A DNA stretch of 64,000 bases, from assembly GCF_003814875.1 (NCBI RefSeq), contig NZ_RKQF01000001.1, positions 9,796,001 to 9,860,000 on the forward strand. Reading direction: 5' to 3'. The translations under genes were made by a program, and so were the position numbers. This document shows positions 1 through 7,300 of the stretch, in pieces (positions within the stretch are counted from its first letter, which is position 1; the number at the start of each line of letters is the position of its first letter). The notes below the pieces were generated by a model, which did no database searches, had not been told where the DNA came from, and saw only the letters and a list, made by a program, of their open reading frames with translations. Source of the stretch: Streptomyces sp. Ag109_O5-1 (lineage in GTDB: Bacteria; Actinomycetota; Actinomycetes; Streptomycetales; Streptomycetaceae).

Positions 1-237
1 CGCCAGCTGCTCGTACGCCTCCGTGACCAGTCCGCGCGACACCCCGAGGTCCTTGGCCAGCTCACGGCTCGACGGCAGCCGGGTGCCGGGCGCGAGCCGT
101 CCCGCGCGGATCGCCTCGCGCAGGGCCGCCTGGAGGAAACGGCCACGCGCGCGTGCCGGTGCCGAGGCGGCCGGCAGCAACAGCTCCCACGCGGCGGAAC
201 CGGGCAGGGCGCCCGGATTGGTCCCCGATGACGTCAT
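1..237 (-). CDS. MocR/PdxR-type GntR regulator (N-terminal part)
   Basis: Incomplete: the gene continues beyond the left edge. The 79 visible codons from ATG at 237 encode the winged-helix DNA-binding domain of a GntR-family protein (residues about 30-79, with LPSSRELAKDLGVSRG and the recognition helix entering TEAYEQL). The short N-terminal leader ending in AWELLLP is typical of MocR regulators, which fuse this domain to an aminotransferase-like PLP fold; that part lies outside the window. It is divergent from the EamA transporter with only 47 bp between the starts, so the transporter is its likely target. The subfamily is inferred from the leader; a plain GntR protein is the alternative. 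Confidence 0.75.
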   Translation of the reverse strand, partial: MTSSGTNPGALPGSAAWELLLPAASAPARARGRFLQAALREAIRAGRLAPGTRLPSSRELAKDLGVSRGLVTEAYEQLA

Positions 238-248
238 GGAAGTGGACC

Positions 249-277
249 TTAATCCGGGCCGCCGGTGTTCCTAGCGT
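249..277 (+). promoter_or_regulatory. leaderless promoter of the EamA transporter gene
   Basis: TTAATC (249-254) and TAGCGT (272-277) are 17 bp apart, and the GTG start follows the -10 by 7 nt. That implies transcription begins at or next to the start codon, which fits the absence of a ribosome binding site. The spacer to the divergent regulator is so short that both genes must share control. Confidence 0.45.
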
Positions 278-284
278 CGTCCTC

Positions 285-1805
285 GTGAACGCGACCATCA
301 CGCGCGGCGCCCGACTGACCGCGCTCGCCTACGTCCTCGTCGGCGGCTCCTTCACCGCGAACAGCGTGCTGGGCCACTACCCCTACGCGGGAGGACAGTT
401 CGTCCGCTACGGGCTCGCCTGCGCGCTGCTCGTACCGTTCGCCGGGCCGGGCGCGGCCGAGCGGCTGCGCGGGCTCGGAGCGCGGGCCTGGCTGCGGCTG
501 GCCCTGCTCGCCGCGGTCGGGATGGTCGGCTTCAACCTGGCGATCCTCGCGGCCGAGCGCACCGCGGAACCGGCCGTCCCGGGTGTCTTCGTGGGCTGTG
601 CACCGGTGGTGGTCGCGGTTCTGGTCCCGCTGCTCGACGGGCGCCAGCCCCAAGGCGGGGTGTTCTACGGGGCGTTGCTGGTGGCCGTCGGCGCCTTCGC
701 AGTCCAGGGCTGGGGGCGGACGGACCCGAGCGGGATCGCCTTCTCGGTGTGCGCGTTGGCCGGTGAGGTGGGGTTCGCGGTGCTCGCGGGACCGGTGCTG
801 CGGGTGCTCGGGCCACGGCTGCTGACCGCCACGGTGTGCGCCCTCGCCGCGGTCGAGGCGGCGGTGGCCGGGGTCGCGCTCGACGGCGGGGCGTGGCTGC
901 GCAGGCCCGATGCCGTGGAGACGGCCGCGCTGCTGTGGCAGGCGGGAGTCGTCACCGTCGTCGGTTTCGTGTGCTGGTACATGGGCGTCCAGCGGATCGG
1001 CACGGAGCGCGCGACGCTCTTCACCGGACTCGTCCCGCTCACGGCCGTCGGCACCGCCCCGCTCGTGGGAACGGGCTCCTACGGGCTCGCCCAGGCCGCC
1101 GGTGGCGCCCTGGTCGGCGCCGGTGTCGCGGTGGGCTCCGGGGCCCTGCCCGGTCTCGGCCGCAAGCGCCGCCGGCAGACGACCGACGGCATCCTGCCCC
1201 GCCTCGCCGACCGCCGCTCGGTGCCCGCTCGAGCTCAGGGCCCCGCTACAGCGCGCGCGGCCGACCACGGCACGTGGGATGCCGGTGGTCCGCGTCGTGC
1301 CGGTGGCGGCCGATCGACGGTTGTCCGCGCTCTGCGTCGTGCCGTTGGCAGCCGATCGTCGGTCGTCCGCGCTCTGCGTGGCGTCGTCGGCCGCCGCTTG
1401 TCGGTTGTCCGGGCTCTGCGTCGCGCCGTCGGCCGCCGCTTGTCGGTTGTCCGGGCTCTGCGTCGCGCCGTCGGCCGCCGGTCGGTGGGTGTCCGCGCCG
1501 TGTCGCTTCCCGGCCGTCCGTCAGCGGCTGCCGTCGAGGATGACCCGGGCGACCAGCGCCGGATCGTCGTTCATCGGGCAGTGCCCGCAGCCGGGCAGCC
1601 GGACCAGGCGGGCCTTGGGGATGATCTGCTTGGCCCGGACGCCCTGGCGGCGCACCAGCAGCATGTCCCGAGTGCCCCAGCCGACGGTGACCGGGATGCC
1701 GGGGACGTCGTCGGTGAACTGGACGGCGGAGCCCGACCGCAGGGTGTCGGCGAACCCGGTGGCGCGCGCGAGCGCGAGCGTCTCGGCGACCACGGCCTCG
1801 GGTGA
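285..1805 (+). CDS. EamA/DMT-family transporter with repeat-derived C-terminal tail
   Basis: The first 300 residues or so, from GTG at 285, are an EamA-type drug/metabolite transporter with about ten hydrophobic segments in two homologous halves, from ARLTALAYVLVGG to GGALVGAGVAVGSGAL. Transport of a small metabolite across the cytoplasmic membrane is the likely role; the substrate cannot be read. After the last helix the frame stays open for another 200 codons: first a basic linker, then a 14-residue repeat of the form VVRALRRAVGRRLS, then a stretch antisense to the neighbouring hydrolase gene. The membrane part is secure. Whether the tail is translated is doubtful; a functional end near 1190 is the alternative reading. 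Confidence 0.7.
   Translation: MNATITRGARLTALAYVLVGGSFTANSVLGHYPYAGGQFVRYGLACALLVPFAGPGAAERLRGLGARAWLRLALLAAVGMVGFNLAILAAERTAEPAVPGVFVGCAPVVVAVLVPLLDGRQPQGGVFYGALLVAVGAFAVQGWGRTDPSGIAFSVCALAGEVGFAVLAGPVLRVLGPRLLTATVCALAAVEAAVAGVALDGGAWLRRPDAVETAALLWQAGVVTVVGFVCWYMGVQRIGTERATLFTGLVPLTAVGTAPLVGTGSYGLAQAAGGALVGAGVAVGSGALPGLGRKRRRQTTDGILPRLADRRSVPARAQGPATARAADHGTWDAGGPRRAGGGRSTVVRALRRAVGSRSSVVRALRGVVGRRLSVVRALRRAVGRRLSVVRALRRAVGRRSVGVRAVSLPGRPSAAAVEDDPGDQRRIVVHRAVPAAGQPDQAGLGDDLLGPDALAAHQQHVPSAPADGDRDAGDVVGELDGGARPQGVGEPGGARERERLGDHGLG
1279..1506. repeat. 42-bp tandem repeat array
   Basis: Units start at 1279 (degenerate), 1321, 1363, 1405 and 1447, each 42 bp, with a partial unit from 1489. Units at 1405 and 1447 differ only near the end. 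The core reads TTGTCCGGGCTCTGCGTCGC. The period is a multiple of three, so it keeps the transporter frame open and would encode 14-residue basic repeats. It ends just before the stop codon of the convergent hydrolase gene. Confidence 0.9.
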
Positions 1806-2351
1806 ACGGCGTGCCGGGCGGGCGTAGATGGTGCTGGTCAGGGCCGCCCGTCCGGCGGCCGTCCGGGACAGCCGCTCGACCATCGGAAGCGGCAGCCGCT
1901 CCGCGATCCGCCGCATGGCGATGAGCACACCGAACGCGTAGCGCCGCTCCGCCTGCGACCAGAACCCGGCGGGGGAGAGGGCGGTGACGGACCGTACGAG
2001 CTTCTCGCGGCCCAGTTCCAGGGCGAGCAGACCGCCCAGCGAGTTGCCCGCCACATGCGGCCGGTCCAGTTCCAGGGCCTCGAACAGGGCACCGAGTACG
2101 GAGTTGGTCGTCGTCAGGTCGTAGGCGAGGCCCGCGGGAAGACTGGGGGAGGCGCCGAAACCGGGCAGGTCCACGGCGATCACGTCCCGCTCGGTGGCGA
2201 GGATGTCCACCACCGGGTCCCAGGCCTGCCGGTGATGCCCTATGCCGTGGATCAGGACGAGCGGCTCGCCACGGCCCACGCGCGCGTACGAGACGGTCAC
2301 GTCCTGCTGGCCGTGCGGGGTCGGGACCTTGAAGGAGACGGTGGCGGACAT
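1521..2351 (-). CDS. alpha/beta-fold hydrolase
   Basis: Cytoplasmic alpha/beta hydrolase of 276 residues. ATG at 2351 is preceded by GAGGAG. The order is typical: the oxyanion strand with LIHGIGHHRQAW (residues ~33-44), the DLPGFGAS turn, the nucleophile elbow GNSLGG (Ser in VAGNSLGGLLALE), an acid in TVGWGTRD and the catalytic His in LPGCGHCPMNDDP near the C-terminus. No signal peptide is present. The substrate is unknown; the family covers esterases, epoxide hydrolases and C-C hydrolases. A palindrome lies 55 bp upstream of the start, so local repression is possible. Confidence 0.88.
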   Translation of the reverse strand: MSATVSFKVPTPHGQQDVTVSYARVGRGEPLVLIHGIGHHRQAWDPVVDILATERDVIAVDLPGFGASPSLPAGLAYDLTTTNSVLGALFEALELDRPHVAGNSLGGLLALELGREKLVRSVTALSPAGFWSQAERRYAFGVLIAMRRIAERLPLPMVERLSRTAAGRAALTSTIYARPARRSPEAVVAETLALARATGFADTLRSGSAVQFTDDVPGIPVTVGWGTRDMLLVRRQGVRAKQIIPKARLVRLPGCGHCPMNDDPALVARVILDGSR

Positions 2352-2406
2352 CGGGGGCTCCTCGGCTGGGACTTCGGCGGACGCCGTAGACAGCTTGTCA
2401 GCAATT

Positions 2407-2422
2407 ACTACTGGCGGGTAGT
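2407..2422. promoter_or_regulatory. palindrome upstream of the hydrolase gene
   Basis: ACTAC, six bases, GTAGT. This is an isolated perfect inverted repeat in the spacer upstream of the alpha/beta hydrolase start. It resembles operators bound by TetR-type repressors, but no cognate regulator can be assigned. Confidence 0.3.
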
Positions 2423-2461
2423 CCCCGATGGGGCGTGTCGTGCATCCGCGGCGGGACCGGC

Positions 2462-3109
2462 TCAACGGGCCCTGCGCAGCTCCAGGTTGAAATCCGGGTG
2501 CCCGAAGCGCTGCATGAGGGTGAGCCACAGCGGCAGCCACATCTCCACCGCGCGCGACCCCTCGATCCCGCCCAGGTCCAGCACCCGCTCGGGCGGCCAG
2601 CCGAACTCCCCGAGCATCGCGGTCACCTGCGCCTTGGCCTCGGCGTCCGCGCCGCACACGAACAGGACGTGCTCGCCGGGCACCCGCGCCGGATCCACCA
2701 TCACCTGGCAGTTGACGGTGTTCAGTGTCTTCACCACGCGCGCGTGCGGGAACGCCCGCTGGAGCTGCTCGCCGACGCTGTCCGACTCCACGGGGTCCAA
2801 CCGCACCCGGCCGTCCTCGAACGACAGCGGATTGGAGACGTCCACGACGACCTTGCCGGCGAGATGCTCCGCGCCCGCCGCCTCCAGCGCCGCCAGTGCC
2901 ACCCGGCCGCCCACCGCGTTCACGACCACCTCGGCGGCCGCCGCGGCCTCCGCGAACGTACCGACGCCCCCGCCCGTCTCGCGGGCCCACTCCAGTGCGG
3001 CCGGACTGTCCCCGGTGCGCGAACCCAGGGCCACCTCGTGCCCCAGCGCGACCAGCTTGCCGCCCAGTGTGCGGCCCACCTCGCCCGTGCCCAGTACCGC
3101 GTACCGCAT
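2462..3109 (-). CDS. NAD(P)-binding oxidoreductase, F420:NADP-reductase-like
   Basis: A 215-residue Rossmann protein (ATG at 3109, GGAGG just upstream). The N-terminus MRYAVLGTGEVGRTLGGKL carries the GxGxxG dinucleotide motif, followed by LGSRTGDS, the phosphate-recognition turn of NADP-preferring members, then VVVDVSNPL and KTLNTVNCQVM, which are conserved in the F420-dependent NADP reductase-like family. Substrates are unknown. It is divergent from an ECF41 sigma factor; that family is habitually linked to genes for carboxymuconolactone decarboxylases, oxidoreductases or epimerases, so this is a likely target of the sigma factor. Confidence 0.82.
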   Translation of the reverse strand: MRYAVLGTGEVGRTLGGKLVALGHEVALGSRTGDSPAALEWARETGGGVGTFAEAAAAAEVVVNAVGGRVALAALEAAGAEHLAGKVVVDVSNPLSFEDGRVRLDPVESDSVGEQLQRAFPHARVVKTLNTVNCQVMVDPARVPGEHVLFVCGADAEAKAQVTAMLGEFGWPPERVLDLGGIEGSRAVEMWLPLWLTLMQRFGHPDFNLELRRAR

Positions 3110-3198
3110 CGGCCACCTCCCCGTGCCCGGACCGCCGGCCACCGGCGGTCCGCGGATCATTCTGGGCCGCGCGCTCGGTGGACGGACCGATTCCGCCC

Positions 3199-3353
3199 GG
3201 ACAGGGGTGGAACGCGTCGTACGCGGGCGCCTGGACGGAGGTGGAACGCGTCGTACGGGGCGCCCGGACGGGGGTGGGACGCGTCGTACGGGGCGCCCGG
3301 ACGGGGTGGAACGCGTCGTACGCCGCCGCCTGGACACGCGGGAACGTGTCGGA
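3199..3353. repeat. 33-bp tandem repeat array
   Basis: Units begin at 3199 (34 bp), 3233, 3266 and 3299 (33 bp each), with a partial unit from 3332. The core is GGAACGCGTCGTACGGGGCG. It fills most of the spacer between the divergent oxidoreductase and sigma-factor genes, where the promoters of both must lie. Confidence 0.9.
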
Positions 3354-3365
3354 TGGGATGGGGCC

Positions 3366-4250
3366 GTGACCGCCGACACCCTGACCGATGTCTTCGAGGA
3401 ACACCGTCCCGTGCTCATGGGAGTCGCCTACCGCATGCTCGGCCGCGTGGCCGACGCGGAGGACGTGGTCCAGGACGCCTGGCTGCGCTGGTCCCGCGCC
3501 GACCGGGGTGACGTGCGCGAACCGCGCGGCTACCTCGTGCGCATCACCACGCGGCTCGCCGTCGACCGGTTCCGCCAGATCCAGGCGCGCGGCGAGACCT
3601 ATGTCGGCCCCTGGCTGCCGGAGCCGTACGTCACCGACTTCGCCGCCACCGCCCCCGACACCGCCGAGCGCGCCGAACTGGCCGACTCCGTCTCCCTTGC
3701 CGTCCTCGTCGTCCTGGAGTCGCTGTCACCCCTGGAGCGCGCCGTCTTCGTGCTGCGCGAGGCCTTCGGATACCCGCACGCCGAGATCGCGGCCATGCTC
3801 GACCGGGGTGAGGCCGCGGTGCGGCAGCTCGCCGGGCGGGCCCGTCGGCACGTGGACGAGCGCAGGCCGCGCTACGAGGTCGACCCGGCCCAGCGAAGGG
3901 ACCTGACCGAACGCTTCCTCGTCGCCGCGGCCGAGGGCGACCTGGAGGGGCTGATGTCCCTGCTCGCCCCGGACGTGCGCCTCGTCAGCGACGGCGGCGG
4001 CAAGGCGACCGCGGCGCTGCGCGTCATCGTCACCCCCGCCAAGGTCGGCCGGTTCCTCCTCGGCGTCGCCCGCAAGGAAGGCGCCGGGCTGTCCTTCCGG
4101 TTCCTGGAGATCAATGGCGGACTCGCCGTGCTCCTCCTGGCGGAGGGCGAGCCGGACAGCGTCCTCCAGCTGGATGTCGCCGACGGCCTGGTGCGGACCG
4201 TCCACATCATTCGCAACCCCGACAAACTGCGGTCCCTCGCGGACCTCTGA
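3366..4250 (+). CDS. ECF41-family RNA polymerase sigma factor
   Basis: A 294-residue extracytoplasmic-function sigma factor of the SigJ/ECF41 type. Region 2 spans residues ~8-75 (AYRMLGRVADAEDVVQDAWL) and region 4 residues ~105-165. A SnoaL-like C-terminal domain (~177-294) replaces a separate anti-sigma factor. All three family hallmarks are present: WLPEP at 83-87, DGGGK at 209-213 and NPDKL at 284-288. In studied members this domain both inhibits and is needed for activity. GTG at 3366 is the first start consistent with region 2; no strong ribosome binding site is seen. The divergent oxidoreductase fits the family's usual gene linkage. Confidence 0.92.
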   Translation: MTADTLTDVFEEHRPVLMGVAYRMLGRVADAEDVVQDAWLRWSRADRGDVREPRGYLVRITTRLAVDRFRQIQARGETYVGPWLPEPYVTDFAATAPDTAERAELADSVSLAVLVVLESLSPLERAVFVLREAFGYPHAEIAAMLDRGEAAVRQLAGRARRHVDERRPRYEVDPAQRRDLTERFLVAAAEGDLEGLMSLLAPDVRLVSDGGGKATAALRVIVTPAKVGRFLLGVARKEGAGLSFRFLEINGGLAVLLLAEGEPDSVLQLDVADGLVRTVHIIRNPDKLRSLADL

Positions 4251-4267
4251 TCCCCATTTCCGGGTGG

Positions 4268-4287
4268 CTCCCGTCGGGCGACGGGAG
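4268..4287 (+). terminator. hairpin terminator after the ECF41 gene
   Basis: Perfect 9-bp stem, CTCCCGTCG (4268-4276) with CGACGGGAG (4279-4287), two-base loop, followed by GTTT. It lies 18 bp after the sigma-factor stop. The rest of the spacer to 4379 shows nothing recognisable. Confidence 0.6.
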
Positions 4288-4379
4288 GTTTGCCGCCATG
4301 TCACGAAAACGACCTCGCGCGAACGCCTCGTGAACGCTGTATGGCACCGCTTTCTATGCGTAGGCCAAGGGATCGAGGA

Positions 4380-4415
4380 TTGGTCTTGACCAAGGGTGTG
4401 CGCCGCCCTATGGTC
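4380..4415 (+). promoter_or_regulatory. sigma70-type promoter overlapped by a DasR-like (dre) box
   Basis: TTGGTC-TT-GACCAA (4380-4393) matches the DasR response element core TGGTCTAGACCA except at one central base. The -35 hexamer TTGACC (4387-4392) lies within it and is followed after exactly 17 bp by TATGGT (4410-4415). A protein bound there would block RNA polymerase. The promoter drives the GntR gene at 4492, leaving a leader of about 70 nt. Confidence 0.6.
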
Positions 4416-4491
4416 GCAGATAAGTACAACAACCTTTAATAAATAAGGGCGCTAAAACGCCCGCCGGACCACGGCGATTGCGGAGGACAGG

Positions 4492-5253
4492 GTGGGGACC
4501 ACGCAGCTGGAATCGGTGCCGGAACCGAAGTACTGGCATCTCAAGACCGTGCTCAGTGAGGCACTCGACTCGGAGTTCTCGGTCGGCGAGATCCTGCCCA
4601 ACGAGCGCGACCTCGCCGCCCGCTTCGGCGTGGCCCGTGCCACCCTCCGTCAGGCCCTCGAACAGCTCGAACTGGAAGGCCGCCTGCAGCGCCGCCGTGG
4701 CGTCGGTACGACGGTCGCGCCGCCGCGCATGGGCGTGGCCGTGGGCACCGACCAGGACGCCTGGCCGGGCGCCCCCGACGACGCCTGGCAGTCCGTGGAC
4801 TGCGCCCTCGCGGCGCCGCCCGCCGCCGTCGCGACTGCCCTGGAGACCGGCGCGGACGAGCCCGTGCACATCGTGCGCCGCTCCCGCGTCTCCCACGGCC
4901 AGCCCGTCGCCGCCGAGCTGCTCTACATCCCGGCGTCCTCGGTCCCGGACCTGACGGCGATCGACGCGCCGTCCGGGGCGGCACGCGCGCGTGCGGTGCT
5001 GCGCGAGCTGCAGCGCCTGGAGCTGGAGGGCCAGGACCGCGCGGTGGAGCTCGGCTCGGCCCGCGCGGACGACGCCAAGGAACTCGACCGGCTCCCCGGT
5101 GCCCCGGTCCTCGTCGTCACCACCCGATTCCTCGCCGAAGGCCGCACCGCCGCGCTGTCCGTCGCCACCTACCGGGCGGACACCTGCCGGCTGACCTTCG
5201 GCGACACCGGAGGCGTCGAGATCCACCACGGCCCCGAGCGCCAGGCCTCGTAG
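4492..5253 (+). CDS. GntR-family (HutC/DasR-like) transcriptional regulator
   Basis: A 253-residue repressor-type protein. GTG at 4492 follows GGAGG by 7 nt. Residues ~12-80 form the winged helix (PNERDLAARFGVARATLRQAL, then LQRRRGVGTTVA), and ~100-250 the UTRA ligand-binding domain (HIVRRSRVSHGQPVAAELLYI). UTRA domains in this subfamily bind small effectors such as phosphosugars or histidine derivatives. It resembles DasR in layout but is a different protein. Its own promoter carries a dre-like box, so it may be controlled by DasR or bind the same type of site itself. It is convergent with the ROK gene. Confidence 0.88.
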   Translation: MGTTQLESVPEPKYWHLKTVLSEALDSEFSVGEILPNERDLAARFGVARATLRQALEQLELEGRLQRRRGVGTTVAPPRMGVAVGTDQDAWPGAPDDAWQSVDCALAAPPAAVATALETGADEPVHIVRRSRVSHGQPVAAELLYIPASSVPDLTAIDAPSGAARARAVLRELQRLELEGQDRAVELGSARADDAKELDRLPGAPVLVVTTRFLAEGRTAALSVATYRADTCRLTFGDTGGVEIHHGPERQAS

Positions 5254-5316
5254 TCACCGTCTCGTAGCCGCTGCCTCGCAGCCAGTGCCTCGTAGCCACC
5301 GCCCGGGAGTCACCGT
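5247..5316. repeat. 14-bp degenerate tandem repeats at the GntR stop codon
   Basis: Five consecutive 14-mers start at 5247, 5261, 5275, 5289 and 5303, of the form CTCGTAGCCACCGC with variations. The first supplies the TAG stop codon of the GntR gene. They occupy the spacer before the bidirectional terminator. Confidence 0.65.
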
Positions 5317-5327
5317 CCCGGACGGCC

Positions 5328-5354
5328 CGCGCCCCGGAACTCCTCCGGGGCGCG
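5328..5354. terminator. bidirectional hairpin between GntR and ROK genes
   Basis: Perfect 11-bp stem CGCGCCCCGGA / TCCGGGGCGCG with a five-base loop, placed between the convergent stops at 5253 and 5377. No T-tract follows on either strand, as is usual in streptomycetes. Confidence 0.65.
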
Positions 5355-5376
5355 ACGCGTTTTCGCGGACAGCGTC

Positions 5377-6534
5377 TCAGCGCCGTGCGGTGACCGTCCC
5401 GTCCACCGCGAACAGCTGCTCCTCCACATGGTCCAGGGCGAGTCGCAGCGCCCCCGTCGGCACCGCCGCCTCGCCGAGGAGGGAGAGGGTCACTTTCGGC
5501 GGACGCAGACAGTAGCGGGCGAGTTCGCGGCGCAGCGGCTCCAGGACGCCGTCGAGGCCTGCCGCCCAGCCGCCGATCACCACCAGCTCCGGGTCCAGCG
5601 CCAGGACGAGCGCGGCCACATCGTGCACCAGCCGCTGGATGAACCGGTCGACGGCGGCCCGCGCTCGCGCGTCCCCCTTCCGGGCGAGCGCGAACACCTC
5701 GGCGACCGCCTGCTCGTCCAGCGGATGCAGCGGCTCGTCGGTGGTGGACAGCAGCGTCTCCGGGGTCACCTCCCGGCCCAGCAGATGCAGCGCGCCGATC
5801 TCCCCGGCCGCCCCGCCGTACCCCCGGTGCAGCCGCCCGCCGATCAGCGAACCGGCCCCCGGGCTCAGCCCGGCCATCACCATCACCACGTCGTCGGACT
5901 CGGTGGCGGCGCCCTTCCAGTGCTCGGCCACCGCCGCCGCGTTGGCGTCGTTCTCCACCAGCACCGGGCACTTGAAGGACCGGCTCAGCCGCTCGCCGAG
6001 GCGCAGCCCCGTCCACTGGGGCAGCGCGGTGCCCAGCCGCACCGTGCCGTCCGCCTCGACGATGCCCGGCGTACCGACCCCGACGGCCCGCAGCGAACTG
6101 CGCGGCACCCCGGCCCGGCGCAGCAGTTCGGCGACCGCGGCACGCAGCCGCTCCAGCCGCTCGTCCGCGTCGGCCGTCTCGTCCACGTCCTTGGCCTGTG
6201 CCCCCAGCACCCGCCCGTCCAGGTCGGCCAGGAGCGCGGCGACCCGGTGCGCGCCTATCTCCAGGCCCAGCAGATGTCCGGCCTCGGCCCGGAACCGGAA
6301 CCGTCGCGCGGGCCGCCCCTGCCGTCGGGTGGCGCCTTCCTCGGCAGCCTTCTCGACGACCAGACCGCCTTCGATGAGCCCTTCGACGACCCCCTCGACG
6401 GTCGGCCTGGACAGCCCGGTCACCCGGGTGATCTCGGTGAGCGTCGCGCAGTCCGTGGCACGCAGCGCGTGCAGCACCACCGCGGAATTGATCCTTCGCA
6501 GCAGAGACGGATCACCGCCGGTCAGCCCCGCCAA
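5377..6534 (-). CDS. ROK-family transcriptional regulator, no zinc motif
   Basis: A 385-residue protein from TTG at 6534 (GGGAGG upstream). Residues ~1-65 are a winged helix (LTEITRVTGLSRPTVEGVVE) and the rest is the ROK sugar-kinase fold: GLEIGAHRVAALLADLDG (ATP phosphate-1 region), GVGTPGIV, VENDANAAAVAEHW with the catalytic-type Asp, and VVIGGWAAG. The cysteine motif CxCGxxGC that binds zinc in most ROK proteins is absent; the region reads GYGGAAGEIGALHLLG. This suggests a regulator without kinase activity and with altered effector coupling. The ligand is unknown. It is followed, in transcription, by no gene on the same strand. Confidence 0.88.
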   Translation of the reverse strand: MAGLTGGDPSLLRRINSAVVLHALRATDCATLTEITRVTGLSRPTVEGVVEGLIEGGLVVEKAAEEGATRRQGRPARRFRFRAEAGHLLGLEIGAHRVAALLADLDGRVLGAQAKDVDETADADERLERLRAAVAELLRRAGVPRSSLRAVGVGTPGIVEADGTVRLGTALPQWTGLRLGERLSRSFKCPVLVENDANAAAVAEHWKGAATESDDVVMVMAGLSPGAGSLIGGRLHRGYGGAAGEIGALHLLGREVTPETLLSTTDEPLHPLDEQAVAEVFALARKGDARARAAVDRFIQRLVHDVAALVLALDPELVVIGGWAAGLDGVLEPLRRELARYCLRPPKVTLSLLGEAAVPTGALRLALDHVEEQLFAVDGTVTARR

Positions 6535-6635
6535 CGTCCGTCCTCCCAGCTCGCCCTGCGTGTTGGCCGGATCGTACTTCGGTACCGACGGCCCCGGCGA
6601 GTGTCCGGAGCCCCCGACCTGACGGAGATCCGCGC

Positions 6636-7286
6636 TCAGCGGGGCGCGACGAAGCCCGACTCGTACGCCGCGATCACCGCCTGGGTACGGTCCCGTGCCC
6701 CGAGCTTCGCCAGCACGGCCCCCACATGGGACTTCACGGTCTCGGTGCCGACGACCAGCTTCCCGGCGATCTCGGCGTTGGACAGCCCCTGTGCCATGAG
6801 CCGCAGCACCTCGGCCTCCCGCTCGGTCAGCCGCGCCCCCGCCAGCGCGTCCCGCCCGCCGCGCTCCCCGTACCGGGCCGCGAGCTGCCGTACCGACGCG
6901 GGGAACAGCAGCGACTCACCCTCGGCGACCAGCCGTACGGCGTGCACGATCTCGGCCGGGCGGGCCCGCTTCAGCAGAAACCCGTCGGCACCCGCGCGCA
7001 GCGCCTCGTACACGTACTCGTCGTCCTCGAACGTCGTCACCACGAGGATCTTGGGCGGCTTTGCCACCGTGCGCAGCACCGCGCGCGTGGCCGCGATCCC
7101 GTCCAGCAGCGGCATCCGTACGTCCATCGCGACCACGTCCGGCCGCAGCTGCCGCACCAGCGGGATCACCGCCGCACCGTCCGCCGCCTCCCCGACCACC
7201 TCGATGTCGGGCTGCGCCTCCAACACGGCACGCAGACCCGCGCGTACGAGCGGTTCGTCATCGACGAGGAGCACGGTCACCGGCAT
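6636..7286 (-). CDS. NarL/LuxR-family response regulator
   Basis: A 216-residue regulator. The receiver domain (1-120) has the acidic pair in LLVDDEPLVRAG, the phospho-acceptor Asp in VAMDVRMPLLDG, Thr in VVTTFEDD and Lys in GFLLKRA. The C-terminal LuxR helix-turn-helix (~150-210) contains LTEREAEVLRLMAQGLSNAE and ETVKSHV. It is encoded 14 bp downstream of its sensor kinase gene on the same strand, so the two form an operon. Paired palindromes upstream of the kinase and the divergent ABC genes are its likely binding sites. Confidence 0.95.
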   Translation of the reverse strand: MPVTVLLVDDEPLVRAGLRAVLEAQPDIEVVGEAADGAAVIPLVRQLRPDVVAMDVRMPLLDGIAATRAVLRTVAKPPKILVVTTFEDDEYVYEALRAGADGFLLKRARPAEIVHAVRLVAEGESLLFPASVRQLAARYGERGGRDALAGARLTEREAEVLRLMAQGLSNAEIAGKLVVGTETVKSHVGAVLAKLGARDRTQAVIAAYESGFVAPR

Positions 7287-7300
7287 CCGGCCAGCGTAGA

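Noticed and set aside
1279..3353. Direct-repeat arrays considered as CRISPR
   Set aside because: Units are contiguous without unique spacers, and no cas gene is near.
1521..3404. Minus-strand open frame fusing the hydrolase with upstream sequence
   Set aside because: The N-terminal half is antisense to, or out of frame with, the oxidoreductase and repeat array. The hydrolase has its own ATG with GAGGAG at 2351.
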